From: Misgurnus anguillicaudatus
Lineage: Eukaryota; Chordata; Actinopteri; Cypriniformes; Cobitidae
Assembly: GCF_027580225.2 (NCBI RefSeq)
Contig: NC_073359.2
Span: 16,004,001-16,068,000 of the forward strand
Reading direction: 5' to 3'
DNA length: 64,000 nucleotides
Shown piece by piece: positions 55,241 to 64,000 of this stretch. Position 1 is the stretch's first letter. Each line of letters starts with the position of its first letter. The position numbers and the translations under genes were made by a program. Under the pieces are notes generated by a model. The model had not been told where the DNA came from. It did not search any database and saw nothing but the letters and a program-made list of their open reading frames with translations.

Positions 55241-55789
55241 GCTCTTTAGCACTATTCGGACGGGATTAGTTTTCCAAATGACGTTTGAGTTTAAACGTGT
55301 CCCCCAGGACGTCTGTGATTTTATGTACCGATTCGGGCGTGATTAAAATGATGCAGGCTATTCCAGAGATGGGAGTGTGTGTTTCATGCATTTGGGCGTT
55401 GCAGTAGCACGTGCTCTGGATACGTGTGATTGTAATGTTTAATATTTTGCTTTAAATGTAAAATTGTGACAGAACATGTAATTTATTAATTTAATTTTAG
55501 CAAATTAAAATAAAATTTACAAATCCTACTAAAGTAACGTTAGCCTACGTGTTTTATATAACTGTCTGCTTATAAAAAACACAAAGAAATGAAGAAATGA
55601 TTAATAAAAATGTATTATCTTAATTAATTAACATTACCATTCCGGAGCTGAACAACTTTGAACAGAGTTTCTTTTAACGTTAATGATATTACAGTGGCCA
55701 GTCTTAACAGTGTATGATATTCAGCTCGTCTTGATTAAAATTTTTTTGCCGAATGCGAAAAAACATTAATATCTGAATGGGACTCAGGA

Positions 55790-56010
55790 TGTAACCCTCG
55801 TTCCCTGAAGGAGGGAACGGAGACGTCACGTCGTGACCGACGAATTGGGAACTCGCTTAGAGAGACCAATCTGCTTCGAATACTACTAAAACGCCAATGA
55901 ACTTGGCATTGAGATATTTGCATAATGCTGGCGCCACCCCACCAGGTGCGTATATAAGGAGCACGTGCAAATAGGGAAATCAGCTTCTGTTCGCTGAGAA
56001 AGCCGGAAAG
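55790..56010 (-). repeat. DIRS copy 2 right terminal repeat
   Basis: It is the inverse complement of the left repeat at about 60545-60747, and includes a TATATAA box on the + strand at 55951-55957 pointing into the element. The outer end begins TGTAACCCTCGTTCCC, about 15 bases shorter than the internal complementary region predicts. Confidence 0.85.
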
Positions 56011-56052
56011 GTGACTGGCCGTAACAGCAGGTGGCAGCACCTGTGGCGACAG

Positions 56053-56161
56053 GACGTGACGTCTCCGTTCCCTCCTTCAGGGAACGAGGGTTACATCCGT
56101 AACCGAGACGTTCCCTTTCAGTCGGTCACTACGACGTCATGTCGTGACCGACGAATTGGGA
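56053..56161 (-). repeat. DIRS copy 2 internal complementary region
   Basis: On the + strand the block reads right end then left end: GACGTGACGTCTCCGTTCCC, on to GAGACGTTCCCTTTCAG, then CGACGAATTGGG. This mirrors copy 1's junction. One base differs from the left terminus (GACGTCATG here versus GACGTCACG there). It predicts a junction GAGACGTTCCC with a single GTT. Confidence 0.85.
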
Positions 56162-56633
56162 ATCCCTACCAAAACGCCACTAGGGGCTGACCTCTTCCAG
56201 TGTCTGCAAAAAGGGAATGGAGAAATAGGATAAGGCAGAAAGGCCGGGCACTAGATGTTCCTTTAACCCACAGCAGTGCCAGCGACTGGGAAGCGCCCTA
56301 CCAGAGCGGGATAGGAACGCTGCGGAAGCCACCGCCCCTCTTAAGGGCTGATGGTGGACAAATAACAGTAATAAGGACAGCCGTGGCTGTGTAAGCAAAG
56401 CAGTGCTCTGCTAAGGGAAACGTGGGCTGGTAGGATTAACCCCACGGAAAATACTCACAAAGGAACCCGATGGGACACAATGTGGGGCCCTGGCCAAACA
56501 CGTAGGTTCGTAAGAATACAGCTAGTGAAAGGCTGACAGCCAATGCTCCGCAACAAAGGCTGCCAAGGCAGTGGAGGAAGAGCAATTCAAACCATTACGC
56601 ATTTTTGCTCTGATGGCCTTCCATTCTGAAAAC

Positions 56634-59000
56634 TCAATTTGGAGCCTCAGTCGGAGGCTGCAAGCCGATCTGCGAGTCTGCGAGAATTTTGGGCATGTAG
56701 CCTGGTCTGGGTCTCAATGTCACGCTCGAGACAGCAGGACCAAACTGAAGGCACGAATTATCAACAGAGAATGCATGTAAATCCCCTACTCTTTTCACTG
56801 AGGCCAATGCTAGCAGGGTCAGAGCTTTTATTGATAAAAGCTTCAGACTCGCAGACTGCAAAGGCTCGAATGGCGGTCCTTGGAGTGCTTTCAGCACCAT
56901 GGACAAGTCCCAGGGAGGAATAGAAGGAGGGCGCGAGGGGTTTAGCCTACGAGTGCCTCTCAGGAATCTAATAACCAAATCATGCTGGCCAACTGATCTG
57001 CCGTTAATAAGTGAGTGATGAGCAGATATAGCGGCGATATCAACTTTAATAGTGGAGGGTGACAGCCTACCGTCTAACCTATGTTGAAGATATAAAAGCA
57101 CGATGTTAATAGGCCATTCTCTGGGGTCCTCGCGTTGCGAAGAGCACCAAGTGACGAAAAGGTTCCATTTAAACGCGTAAGCCCGTCTCGTAGACGGAGC
57201 TCGTGCCGCGTCGATTGTGTTAGATACCACCTGGGGTAAATCACTTAAACCTTGTGCGCGCTCAACAACCAAACGTGGAGATTCCACAAGTCGGGGCACG
57301 GGTGCCATAATGTGCCCCCTCCTTGAGAAAGAAGGTCCTTCCTCAGGGGAATCCGCCAGGGAGGGGCTGTCGCGAGGAGCATTAGTTCCGGAAACCAATT
57401 CCTGGTCGTCCAATATGGGGCGATCATTAAAAGGCTCTCCTCGTCCTGCCTGACTTTGCACAGGGTCTGTGCTATTAGGCTCACTGGGGGGAACGCGTAT
57501 TTGCGCATGCCCCGCGGCCAGCTGTGTGCCAACGCATCCACGCCGAGGCTGCCCTCGGTTAGTGAATAAAATAGGCGACAGTGGGTATCGTCCGGTGACG
57601 CAAATAGGTCTATCTGCGCACAACCGAACTTCCTCCAAATCAGCTGGACCGTCTGGGGGTGGAGTCGCCATTCGCCGGGGCGCACAGCTCGGGAAAGCGT
57701 GTCTGCCGCTGTGTTGAGCGAGCCCGGGATGTACATGGCACGAAGGGACCTCAGATGCTTCTGACTCCAAAGGAGGAGATGACGAGCGAGATGCGACAGG
57801 TGACGGGAGCGCAAACCGCCTTGACGGTTGATATACGCTCCAGTCGCAGTGTTGTCTGAGCGTAGTAGTACATCCTTCCCTCGCAGCTCCGTAGCGAAGT
57901 GTACGAGTCCCAGATATACTGCCCATAACTCGCGGCAATTGATATGCCAATGCAACTGGGGTGCTGTCCACACCCCCGAAGCCGTGAGCTTGTCGTACGT
58001 GGCTCCCCAGCCCATGTCGGAGGCATCTGTATGGACAACAGCATGCCGGGAGACCTGTCTCATGGACACGCCGGTCCTGAGAAACGCGGGGTCTGACCAC
58101 GGGGGGAATGTTAGGCGACATGCAGGTGTAATGGTTACACGATGGATGCCAGCGCGCCACGCTCTCCTCGGGACTCGATCGTGAAGCCAACGCTGAAGCG
58201 GTCTCATATGGAGCAGTCCGAGCGGTGTCACGGCCGCTGCTGCTGCCATACGCCCCAGGAGTTTCTGAAATTGTTTCAGCGGGACCGCATTCTTCCCTCG
58301 GAATGAACCGAGGCAAGTCAGAATTGACTCTGAGGGGCTTTAACGCCGCCTCCACTACTTTTGTGAACACACGGGGAGAGAGAGACAGCCCGAATGGTAA
58401 AACTTTGTACTGATATGCCCGTCCTTCGAACGCAAACCGGAGAAACGGTCTGTGACGAGGGAGAATGGACACATGAAAGTACGCGTCTTTCAGGTCTATT
58501 GCTGCAAACCAATCTTGGGGGCATATTGAACTGAATATTTGCTTCGGTGTAATCATCCTGAAAGACCTCTTCTGAAGAGATTTGTTCAGGACGCGCAAAT
58601 CCAAAATTGGTCGTAACCCGCCGCTTTTCTTGGGTACTATGAAATACGGGCTGTAAAAACCCGATCTCATCTCGGTAAGAGGGACCGGCTGAATCGCGTC
58701 CTTCGCCAATAGGACTGCGACCTCTGCACGCAGTACATGTGCATCGGACGCTTTCACCGTGGTGAAAGTACGCCCGAGAATTTGGGTGTGTGCCGGTTGA
58801 ATTGAATTTCGTAACCGAGGCGGATCGTGCGTAAAACCCAACGAGACGGGCTGGGAAGCTGAAGCCAAGCCCCCAGAGACCGTACAAGAGGAATTAACGG
58901 CACTACCGGTGTACCCGCGGTGGGGCAGCAAAGCGAGACAGGTGGGACTGCCGGTCTGCTGTGACACCCGCTGGCGATACAGGAGAGGGAGGAAGAGCAT
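56634..59000 (-). pseudogene. pol: DIRS copy 2 RT fused in frame to recombinase frame
   Basis: A 788-codon frame starts in the RT: AKDAIQPVP, YFIVPKKSGGLRPILDLRVLN, AAIDLKDAYFHV, LPFGLSLSPRVF. A 227-bp deletion near 58319-58330, relative to copy 1, removes the segment with YLDDW and shifts the reading into the frame that encodes the recombinase. That frame stays open through the RNase H region and reads ARAPSTRRAYAFKWNLFVTWC and LASVKRVGDLHAF, with the first catalytic Arg. The frame ends at 56634 after a deletion of about 450 bp, so the HxxR box and catalytic Tyr are missing. Neither enzyme can be active. Confidence 0.88.
57245..58249 (-). pseudogene. pol: DIRS copy 2 RNase H and C-terminal pol region
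   Basis: In the original RT frame, now cut off by the upstream deletion, the sequence still reads an open 334-codon RNase H region: VHTDASDMGWGATY, CRELWAVYLGL, RSDNTATGAYI and AADTLSRA, with all four acidic residues in place. It continues to APYWTTRNWFPEL and WNLHVWLL. The openness suggests the deletion is recent or the frame was under constraint until recently. Confidence 0.85.
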
Positions 59001-59215
59001 CTGACTGCCCGCTCACATCTCTCTCGATCCTCTGGAGACCTGGAGAAGGAATAGGAATGCACTCTTTTTGTGGTTTTGTGGGTGACGGCTGAGAAGCCGG
59101 CGGAACAGAAACAAAACGAAACCAAAGATTTTCCACCCGGCCCTCTACCGGTGGAAGGAGCGGTGCCATCACCGTCTCCCGCTGAGTGATCCCATCCAAA
59201 TCCAGGTCGCCCGTC

Positions 59216-60275
59216 TCAGGGCCGCTTTGATTTCCGTTTGCCACGGGAAGCGGGCGGGGCGGGCTGCCGACGGCTGTTCCCCCTCCGTGGCCTGGAAAAT
59301 GTTCTAGCGGGGGGGGCGGAGGCAGCCGCCGGAGGGTGCCCTCGGCGAGGAGCAGACGGGGCAGCCGGCACTGGAGGGCGAGATGCAGGTCGCTTGCGCC
59401 GGGGCATGATCTGAGCGATCGCCTCCGTCTGCTTCTGAGCGGCGGAGAACTGCTGGGCAAAAGACTCCACCGACTCACCGAAAAAACCAGTCTGGGACAC
59501 GGGAGCGTCGAAGAACTTGTTCTCCGCATCCGACATGTCCGCCAGACATAGCCATAAGTGGCGTTCCTGGACCACCATCGTGGACATGGCACGACCAATC
59601 GCCTGCGCTGTAACCTTAGTAGCGCGGAGAGCCAGAAGGCCTTCGCTTGATGAACCTGCAGCAACGCCATTGCGTGCAGGGCTGAAGCCGCCTCTCCGCA
59701 TGCCTGGTGGGCAGCACCCGTTAAACCGGAGGACTGTCTGCAAGCACGGGAGGGGAGGGTTGGGCGGTCCTTCCAGGAGGGAGCGGTGGCCGGACACAAC
59801 TGCATCGCGACCGCACGCTCCACGGGGGGGATCCCCGAATAACCCTTAGCGGCTCCATCGGTGAGGGAGGTGAGGGGGAAGGGCTGAAACGGCCGTAATC
59901 TAGTAGAAAACGGCGACTTCCAGGTTCTAGTCAGCTCCTCGTGCACCTCGGGGAAGAATGGCACCGGCGGAGAGGGTTGTGAAACCCGGGCAGCTCCAAA
60001 GAACCAATCATCTAGGCGGGACGGTTCGGGCTGAGGGGGGTGAACCCACTCTAACCCTACGGTCTCCGCCGCTCCAGCGAGCACGGCCACCATCTCTGGA
60101 TCGAACTCCGGCATCACGACCCGACCGGAGGATGCTGCGGTTTCCGTGGTTCCAGAGGGAGGCACGACAGATTCTACAGACATCGCTCGATGCCCAAGCA
60201 TGAAAGACAACGCTCGTGACCGTCCTTCGGACCCATATACTTTCCGCACCCAAGATCGCACGGACGAAAATCCAT
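59216..60275 (-). pseudogene. gag: DIRS copy 2 gag, deleted and frameshifted
   Basis: The N-terminus from the ATG at 60275 keeps the cysteine/histidine cluster (MDFRPCDLGCGKYMGPKDGH, then RCLSCLG). It then joins, through a deletion of roughly 300 bp relative to copy 1, to the middle region in another frame (SRLDDWFFGAARVSQ, FFPEVHEELTRTWKS). A further frameshift near 59640 moves the C-terminal part (VVQERHLWLCLADMSD to GKRKSKRP) to a third frame. It cannot make a full Gag. Confidence 0.85.
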
Positions 60276-60544
60276 CCTGAAAAGGACGCTGATCTCCGGA
60301 TATACGAGAGAGTGGCTGCCTTTATCAAGGCACAAAGCTCTCCGTATCACTCTTTTAGGGAAATTCACTCAGATGCTCAGTTGATGATGCGCACAGGGAA
60401 AGGCAACGCACACACTAAACTCAAAACAAAAAAGATGCAGAGCCGTGGAATACTGCGAAGCGTCCGCTGTGGTACTGCCAGTCCAACCAACTTCAGCAAT
60501 CGATCCCAACAGAGTAAAGTAGCTTCTCAGTAGCAGATACTGCC

Positions 60545-60747
60545 GGCTTTCGAAGCGATAAAAAGCTGATTTCCCTATTTGCACGTGCTCCTTATATACG
60601 CACCTGGCGGGGCGGCACCAGCATTATGCAAATATCTCAATGCCAAGTTCATTGGCGTTTTAGTAGTATTCGAAGCAGATTGGTCTCTCTAAGCGAGTTC
60701 CCAATTCGTCGGTCACGACGTGACGTCGTAGTGACCGACTGAAAGGG
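60545..60747 (-). repeat. DIRS copy 2 left terminal repeat
   Basis: The outer end is the complement of CCCTTTCAGTCGGTCACTAC. The repeat carries the same CGGTCAC/GTGACCG palindrome as copy 1 and, on the minus strand, a TATATAA box at 60592-60598 about 320 bp upstream of the gag ATG. Confidence 0.88.
60592..60598 (-). promoter_or_regulatory. TATA box of DIRS copy 2
   Basis: The minus strand reads TATATAAG inside the left terminal repeat, at the place corresponding to the weaker TATTTAA of copy 1. Its mirror image is in the right repeat at 55951-55957. Confidence 0.6.
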
Positions 60748-60947
60748 AATACAATATATGCGCATTAGTAAGACCTTACGGCAGATCACGTTGGCCAAAA
60801 CACGACAAGAACCGCGTTTTCAAAAGATATTGCGGGCAAACACAGACATTTGCATTCGGACGGGATTAAAAACACAGAGGACCTCTGAGAAGCACGATTT
60901 TCTCAGAGGTCCCCCTGTAATACTAATCCCGTCCGAATAGGGCTTTA

Positions 60948-61463
60948 GAAGAATACAGAAAGCGGAAGCAAGGCGATCATTTGTTTTTTTAAACCAAATA
61001 CAGTTGTATTTTTTTTTAAAGGGCCGATCATTTCTTTGATAAGACACTTATTCCTCGTCTGGTATAGTTTAAAGCCCTTTGAAGCTGCACTGAAACTCAT
61101 TTTTACCTTCAGCCATTTGGGCATCATTGAAGTCCACTATATGGAGACTAATCCTGGAATGTTTTCATCAAAAACCTTAATTTATTTTTGACTGAAGAAA
61201 GTCATGAACATCTTAGATGACATCGAGGTGAGTAAATTATAAGGAATTTTTATTCAGAAGTGGACTCATATTTTAAGTTGCTCGCACTGAGACATGAGAG
61301 GTATGTATCTACTTTGAGGGAAAAACATAGTGAAATATGGAAAAGCTGTGCCGTTTTCTTTTAACAGAGGTCTTCTCAAGCCTTGATGGTGAATAAAACA
61401 TGGGAAATTTTGATTTGGTAGTGTAATATCGCTTTAAAGTAGTTCAAGTAATTGTGTCATTTA
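60948..61463. other. Intronic or intergenic DNA, no exon defended
   Basis: The sequence lies between the transposon and the duplicated segment, inside the span of the decayed gene copy. No convincing exon is visible. Confidence 0.4.
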
Positions 61464-61564
61464 CACATATTCTTTTGTGTTCTGTGGAAGAAAGTCACAC
61501 AGGCTGATATTTTGAAGAATGTTGTTAAGAGCCCCCCATTTACCTGCATTGGTTTTGTGTCCAT
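61464..61564 (+). repeat. 101-bp direct repeat, first copy
   Basis: It is identical in all 101 bases to 61993-62093. The two copies flank the 428-bp inserted segment. Confidence 0.9.
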
Positions 61565-61992
61565 TTACTCATCCTCATGTTGTTCTAAACCTGTATGAAT
61601 TTCTTTTTTCTGATGAACACAAAAGAAGATATTTTGAGAAATGATGGTAAACACACAGCAGACCAGTGACCATTAACTTACATAGTAGGAATTAAAAAAA
61701 TGATGGAATTTAATGGGTATTGTCAACCGTGTGCTTACCATCATTTATCAAAATATTTTCTTCATTATTTATCACAAAACTTCCAAAATATTTTTCCAAC
61801 TATAGAAGTCAATGAACACTACCATAATTTCTCAAAATATCTTCTTTTGTGTTCTTCAGAAAAAAAAGAAATTCATACAGGTTTAGAACAACATGAGGAT
61901 GAGTAAATGATGACAGAATTTTAATTTTAAGGTGAACTATCCCTTTAAAGGAAAACACCACAGTTTTTCAATATTTTATTATGTTCTTACCT
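61565..61992 (+). repeat. Copied segment of the 53.8-54.3 kb repeat
   Basis: The segment is nearly identical to 53833-54259: the MITE from 38 bp inside its left end, its right end, and 50 bp of the next repeat. The left TTAA end of the MITE is not included, so it did not arrive by transposition of that MITE. Confidence 0.85.
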
Positions 61993-62093
61993 CACATATT
62001 CTTTTGTGTTCTGTGGAAGAAAGTCACACAGGCTGATATTTTGAAGAATGTTGTTAAGAGCCCCCCATTTACCTGCATTGGTTTTGTGTCCAT
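61993..62093 (+). repeat. 101-bp direct repeat, second copy
   Basis: Identical to 61464-61564. Confidence 0.9.
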
Positions 62094-62631
62094 GTGATAA
62101 AAAATGAAAATTTTGTCATCACTTACTCTCCTCTTGTAATAAACCGTACACATTTTATTTTTGCACTGAACACAAATGAAGATATTTTAATGAAAGTTAG
62201 CAACAGACGTTTGGGCTCTACATTGACCTCCATAGTAGGAAAACAAACAAAATTGTGTAATACATTTTCAGATGAAGGGGTGTTTTCTTGTTCCACAGTC
62301 CCTCAATTATACTCTGTTCTTGTATGTTTTTAGGCTGACCAGAGGGATAAAGCGGAGCGAGTTCAAAAAGACCACAATGGAATTTTTTGTGATCCGTGAA
62401 GGTGATGCTCTTAATCATGCACTAAACATTTCCATTTTCATTGACGGTGTGGAGTAATAAATGAGTTGCCCTATGTTGCTTGTCCATGTTTGGACTCATT
62501 TGAACTGAACTTAAAATATCCTGATGGACTCAAATATACCTTTAAGGCCTTTCAAAAAAAAATTCATGGATATAGACAGTAAGCAGATGAGCCGAAGGGT
62601 GCAGAACCTCTCTTTAAAACTGCAGGACTAA

Positions 62632-63916
62632 ATTTGTTTCCTTTGACCCAGCTACTGAAGGTAACATTTTTTAAGCCTTTTATACAACATTAACTGTAAT
62701 ACTGTTTACTAAACCTGATTTGTTTTATCTTGATTAAGTTTTATGGTTTATCTATCTTATGATTTTTCTTCCATCTATCAACCATAACTGATTCTTTTGG
62801 TGAATTTACATTGTATCCAAGTGTTTCTACAAATACTAAAAACTGTTATACAGTATGTGTTTTTATAACAATACTATACACATTGTTGAAATGTTTTATG
62901 ACAATTGTCAAGATTATAATGTGTTTACATTGTTAGACAGTGTGTATTTGTACAAAAAATGTGTATGACAAAATAAATTGTCAAAAGTTTGATGCTTGAA
63001 GTCATTCATCTTAGACAGATGGTAAAATTACACATTCTGAAAGTAAATAAATTTATTTATATTAAATTAATATTTTAAATTGTATTTGGTTGGATATTTG
63101 GTTAGATGTAAAGTAAAATAATTAGGTTAATGCATTAAGACAAAGTATAATTTGACATTTCATTAAACTTAAAAAATTTATTTGATTCAAAGATACTTTT
63201 TGCTTTGGCTAAGTAATGGATAGTTCATTCTTTTCAAAGTAAAAATTTTAGGTTGATAAAAAGTAAAGTAATTAGATGTAACAAGTTGACGCAAAATTTT
63301 TACTTTGATCCAATGAAACACTTTTTTCAGTGTGTGTGGGTCATTATCTGTTCATCAAATGCATGTGCCCTTATAAACTTTAATCAAAATCTGAAACGTA
63401 CTTCTGTCCATTTGTGTTGATCATTCTCTAATGATGTCAGCTAGATGGTTTGGGTGGGCACATCCGTTAACCCCGCCCCCTCCAACTGTCCGTCTGTTGC
63501 AAGTTCCATTTAAAGCCTACGCCTATTTTCCATTTCTCTTGGAAATACGCCACAATACGGAAATCAAGTCGATCCCAACTTCCTGTTGACAGGGACTTTA
63601 AAAATATTACATAGCTTGTTACTCTACATCAGGTAAAGTTAAATGAATAATTCACCCTAAGTTATACGTATCTTTTTTTATAGCCAAGACTTGTGTGAAC
63701 CTATACCTGAAAAATACTGTATAAATAAATAATGACGTTTCACTACAGAGAAAATAATGCTGCATAATTGTTATTTTTTTTTTGTAGGCACATGTTTGGA
63801 AAGCAGTAAATATAAGCAATGTTTGGCCCTATAGAACATCTCATACATAACAATTTTAAAGATATGAAACGGCTTAACCGGCTGACTGAGACTCATTCAC
63901 GACCGACTGCGACAGC
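62632..63916. other. Intergenic DNA, possible promoter region for the last exon
   Basis: The AT-rich part up to 63332 ends with the CACTTTTTTCAGTG repeat end. A GC-richer patch at 63450-63600 includes CCCCGCCCCC (GC-box-like) and CATTTAAAGCC. It could be a promoter for the exon candidate at 63917, which is inference only. Confidence 0.35.
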
Positions 63917-63983
63917 ATGGCTGTTGCCATTCTGGAATTGGAAACTTATCAGCAGAACGATCGCACACAAAAGAGAAAGCAAA
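63917..63983 (+). CDS. Candidate first coding exon at window edge
   Basis: ATG at 63917 has a good translation-start context (A at -3, G at +4) and reads MAVAILELETYQQNDRTQKR before a consensus donor GTAAGT at 63984. The upstream 50 bases have no competing ATG in this frame. The protein is not recognised, and the rest would lie beyond the window. It could be a real gene start or another copy of a dispersed family. Confidence 0.35.
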
Positions 63984-64000
63984 GTAAGTTTATTCACTCA

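Larger units (their letters stand above)
55790..60747 (-). mobile_element. DIRS-like retrotransposon, defective copy 2
   Basis: This is a minus-strand relative of the element at 7580-13779, with the same layout read right to left: left repeat near 60747, gag, RT-RNase H, recombinase part, internal complementary region, right repeat near 55790. It is about 1.2 kb shorter because of deletions in gag, in RT (removing the active site) and at the recombinase C-terminus. Comparison with copy A of the host transposon gives an exact empty site (2766/2767) and shows insertion without target duplication. Ends and internal complementary region are kept, so it may be movable only with help. Confidence 0.9.
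55249..60943. mobile_element. Non-autonomous DNA transposon, copy B, split by a DIRS element
   Basis: It begins GCACTATTCGG, ends with the complement of GCCCTATTCGG, and is flanked by TTTA (55245-55248 and 60944-60947). The left 541 bp and right 196 bp match copy A (2227-3056), and the DIRS copy 2 sits between them. The right terminal inverted repeat here extends through CTAATCCCGTCCGAATAG, longer than in copy A. It lacks the 111-bp segment that copy A carries between two ATTCGGACGGGATTA-type repeats. Confidence 0.88.
53057..62631 (+). pseudogene. Decayed multi-exon gene copy, SAMD3-like fish-expanded family
   Basis: Several AG...GT-bounded blocks read as parts of one protein family. 53057-53207 contains SRQEIVENQPTFQELNS and PALFLQEE; 53414-53556 contains RFMASLDRQSSHVIRSKCG; 53648-53741 starts SLDIEIRRESLLKCLI; a weak block is at 54972-55017; and 62334-62631 has a last exon with MEFFVIREGDALNHAL, IFIDGVE and, in shifted frames, YPDGLKYTFKAFQK and DIDSKQMSRRVQNLSLKLQD before a TAA. 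In-frame stops and frameshifts (for example after MFGLI) break it. The layout resembles uncharacterised fish proteins often named SAMD3-like; this is motif memory, and no SAM domain is visible here. Introns are retained, so it is not a retrocopy. One intron hosts a transposon plus a DIRS element. Confidence 0.5.
52113..63332. other. Region bounded by 14-bp inverted repeats CACTGAAAAAAGTG
   Basis: CACTGAAAAAAGTG at 52113-52126 is matched exactly by its complement at 63319-63332, and TG flanks both outer sides. Between them lies the decayed SAMD3-like gene copy and its insertions. The ends could belong to one very large element or to two unrelated MITE ends of a common type. I cannot extend the inverted repeat beyond 14 bp. 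Confidence 0.25.

Noticed and set aside
1..64000. tRNA, rRNA, tRNA-derived SINE or CRISPR array
   Set aside because: I found no cloverleaf with A/B boxes, no ribosomal RNA stretch and no regularly spaced identical repeats with unique spacers.

Overview
The window is vertebrate, almost certainly teleost and most likely cyprinid-type, genomic DNA. There is no compact coding, no operon structure and no ribosome-binding-site pattern. The sequence is AT-rich intergenic DNA packed with fish-type mobile elements: a DIRS-type tyrosine-recombinase retrotransposon, a chromodomain Ty3/gypsy retrotransposon, a hAT-type element, PIF/Harbinger remnants and many short TIR elements with TTAA target duplications. 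No complete host protein-coding gene was recognised. All identifications come from reading motifs; no database search was run.

Layout. 1-7.6 kb: intergenic DNA with a non-autonomous TTAA-flanked transposon (2227-3056) and several palindromic repeats. 7.58-13.78 kb: a nearly intact DIRS-like retroelement on the + strand, with inverted terminal repeats, an internal complementary region, gag, RT-RNase H and a tyrosine recombinase broken by a single TAG. 13.9-27.1 kb: repeats, including a hAT-like element (14567-16225) hosting a second transposon, a broken PIF/Harbinger Myb/SANT gene (19.7-20.1 kb) and a TIR element with AGGTCGACCGAT ends (21.0-22.1 kb). 27.1-30.0 kb: a nested stack of a TIR element, a smaller TIR element, a LINE reverse-transcriptase fragment and another TIR element. 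30-37.5 kb: repeats and unremarkable DNA. 37.58-43.64 kb: a full-length Ty3/gypsy chromovirus-type element with near-identical LTRs and a perfect 5-bp target duplication, but many coding lesions. 43.6-52.1 kb: intergenic DNA with TTAA elements, one carrying an exon-like ORF. 52.1-63.3 kb: remains of an intron-containing gene copy resembling a fish-expanded SAMD3-like family. One of its introns holds a second copy of the 2.2-kb-type transposon (55249-60943), which in turn holds a second, defective DIRS copy on the minus strand (55790-60747). The right edge (63917-63983) may hold the first coding exon of another gene.

How the parts work together. In the DIRS elements the terminal repeats and internal complementary region supply the template for a circular DNA intermediate, RT-RNase H copies the RNA, and the tyrosine recombinase integrates the circle. 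Copy 1 keeps nearly all of this machinery. Copy 2 has lost the RT active site, the recombinase C-terminus and part of gag, but keeps its ends and internal complementary region. In the gypsy element the sequence just after the 5' LTR is complementary to the predicted 5' end of its own RNA, which points to self-primed reverse transcription. The short TTAA elements have no transposase here and must have been moved in trans.

The most interesting observations are the complete DIRS circle-junction logic, the long second open frame over RT that stays open in both copies, the same-frame gag-stop-RT arrangement, the filled/empty-site pair showing DIRS insertion without target duplication, the self-priming signature of the gypsy element, and a 101-bp duplication bracketing a templated 428-bp insertion at 61.5-62.1 kb.
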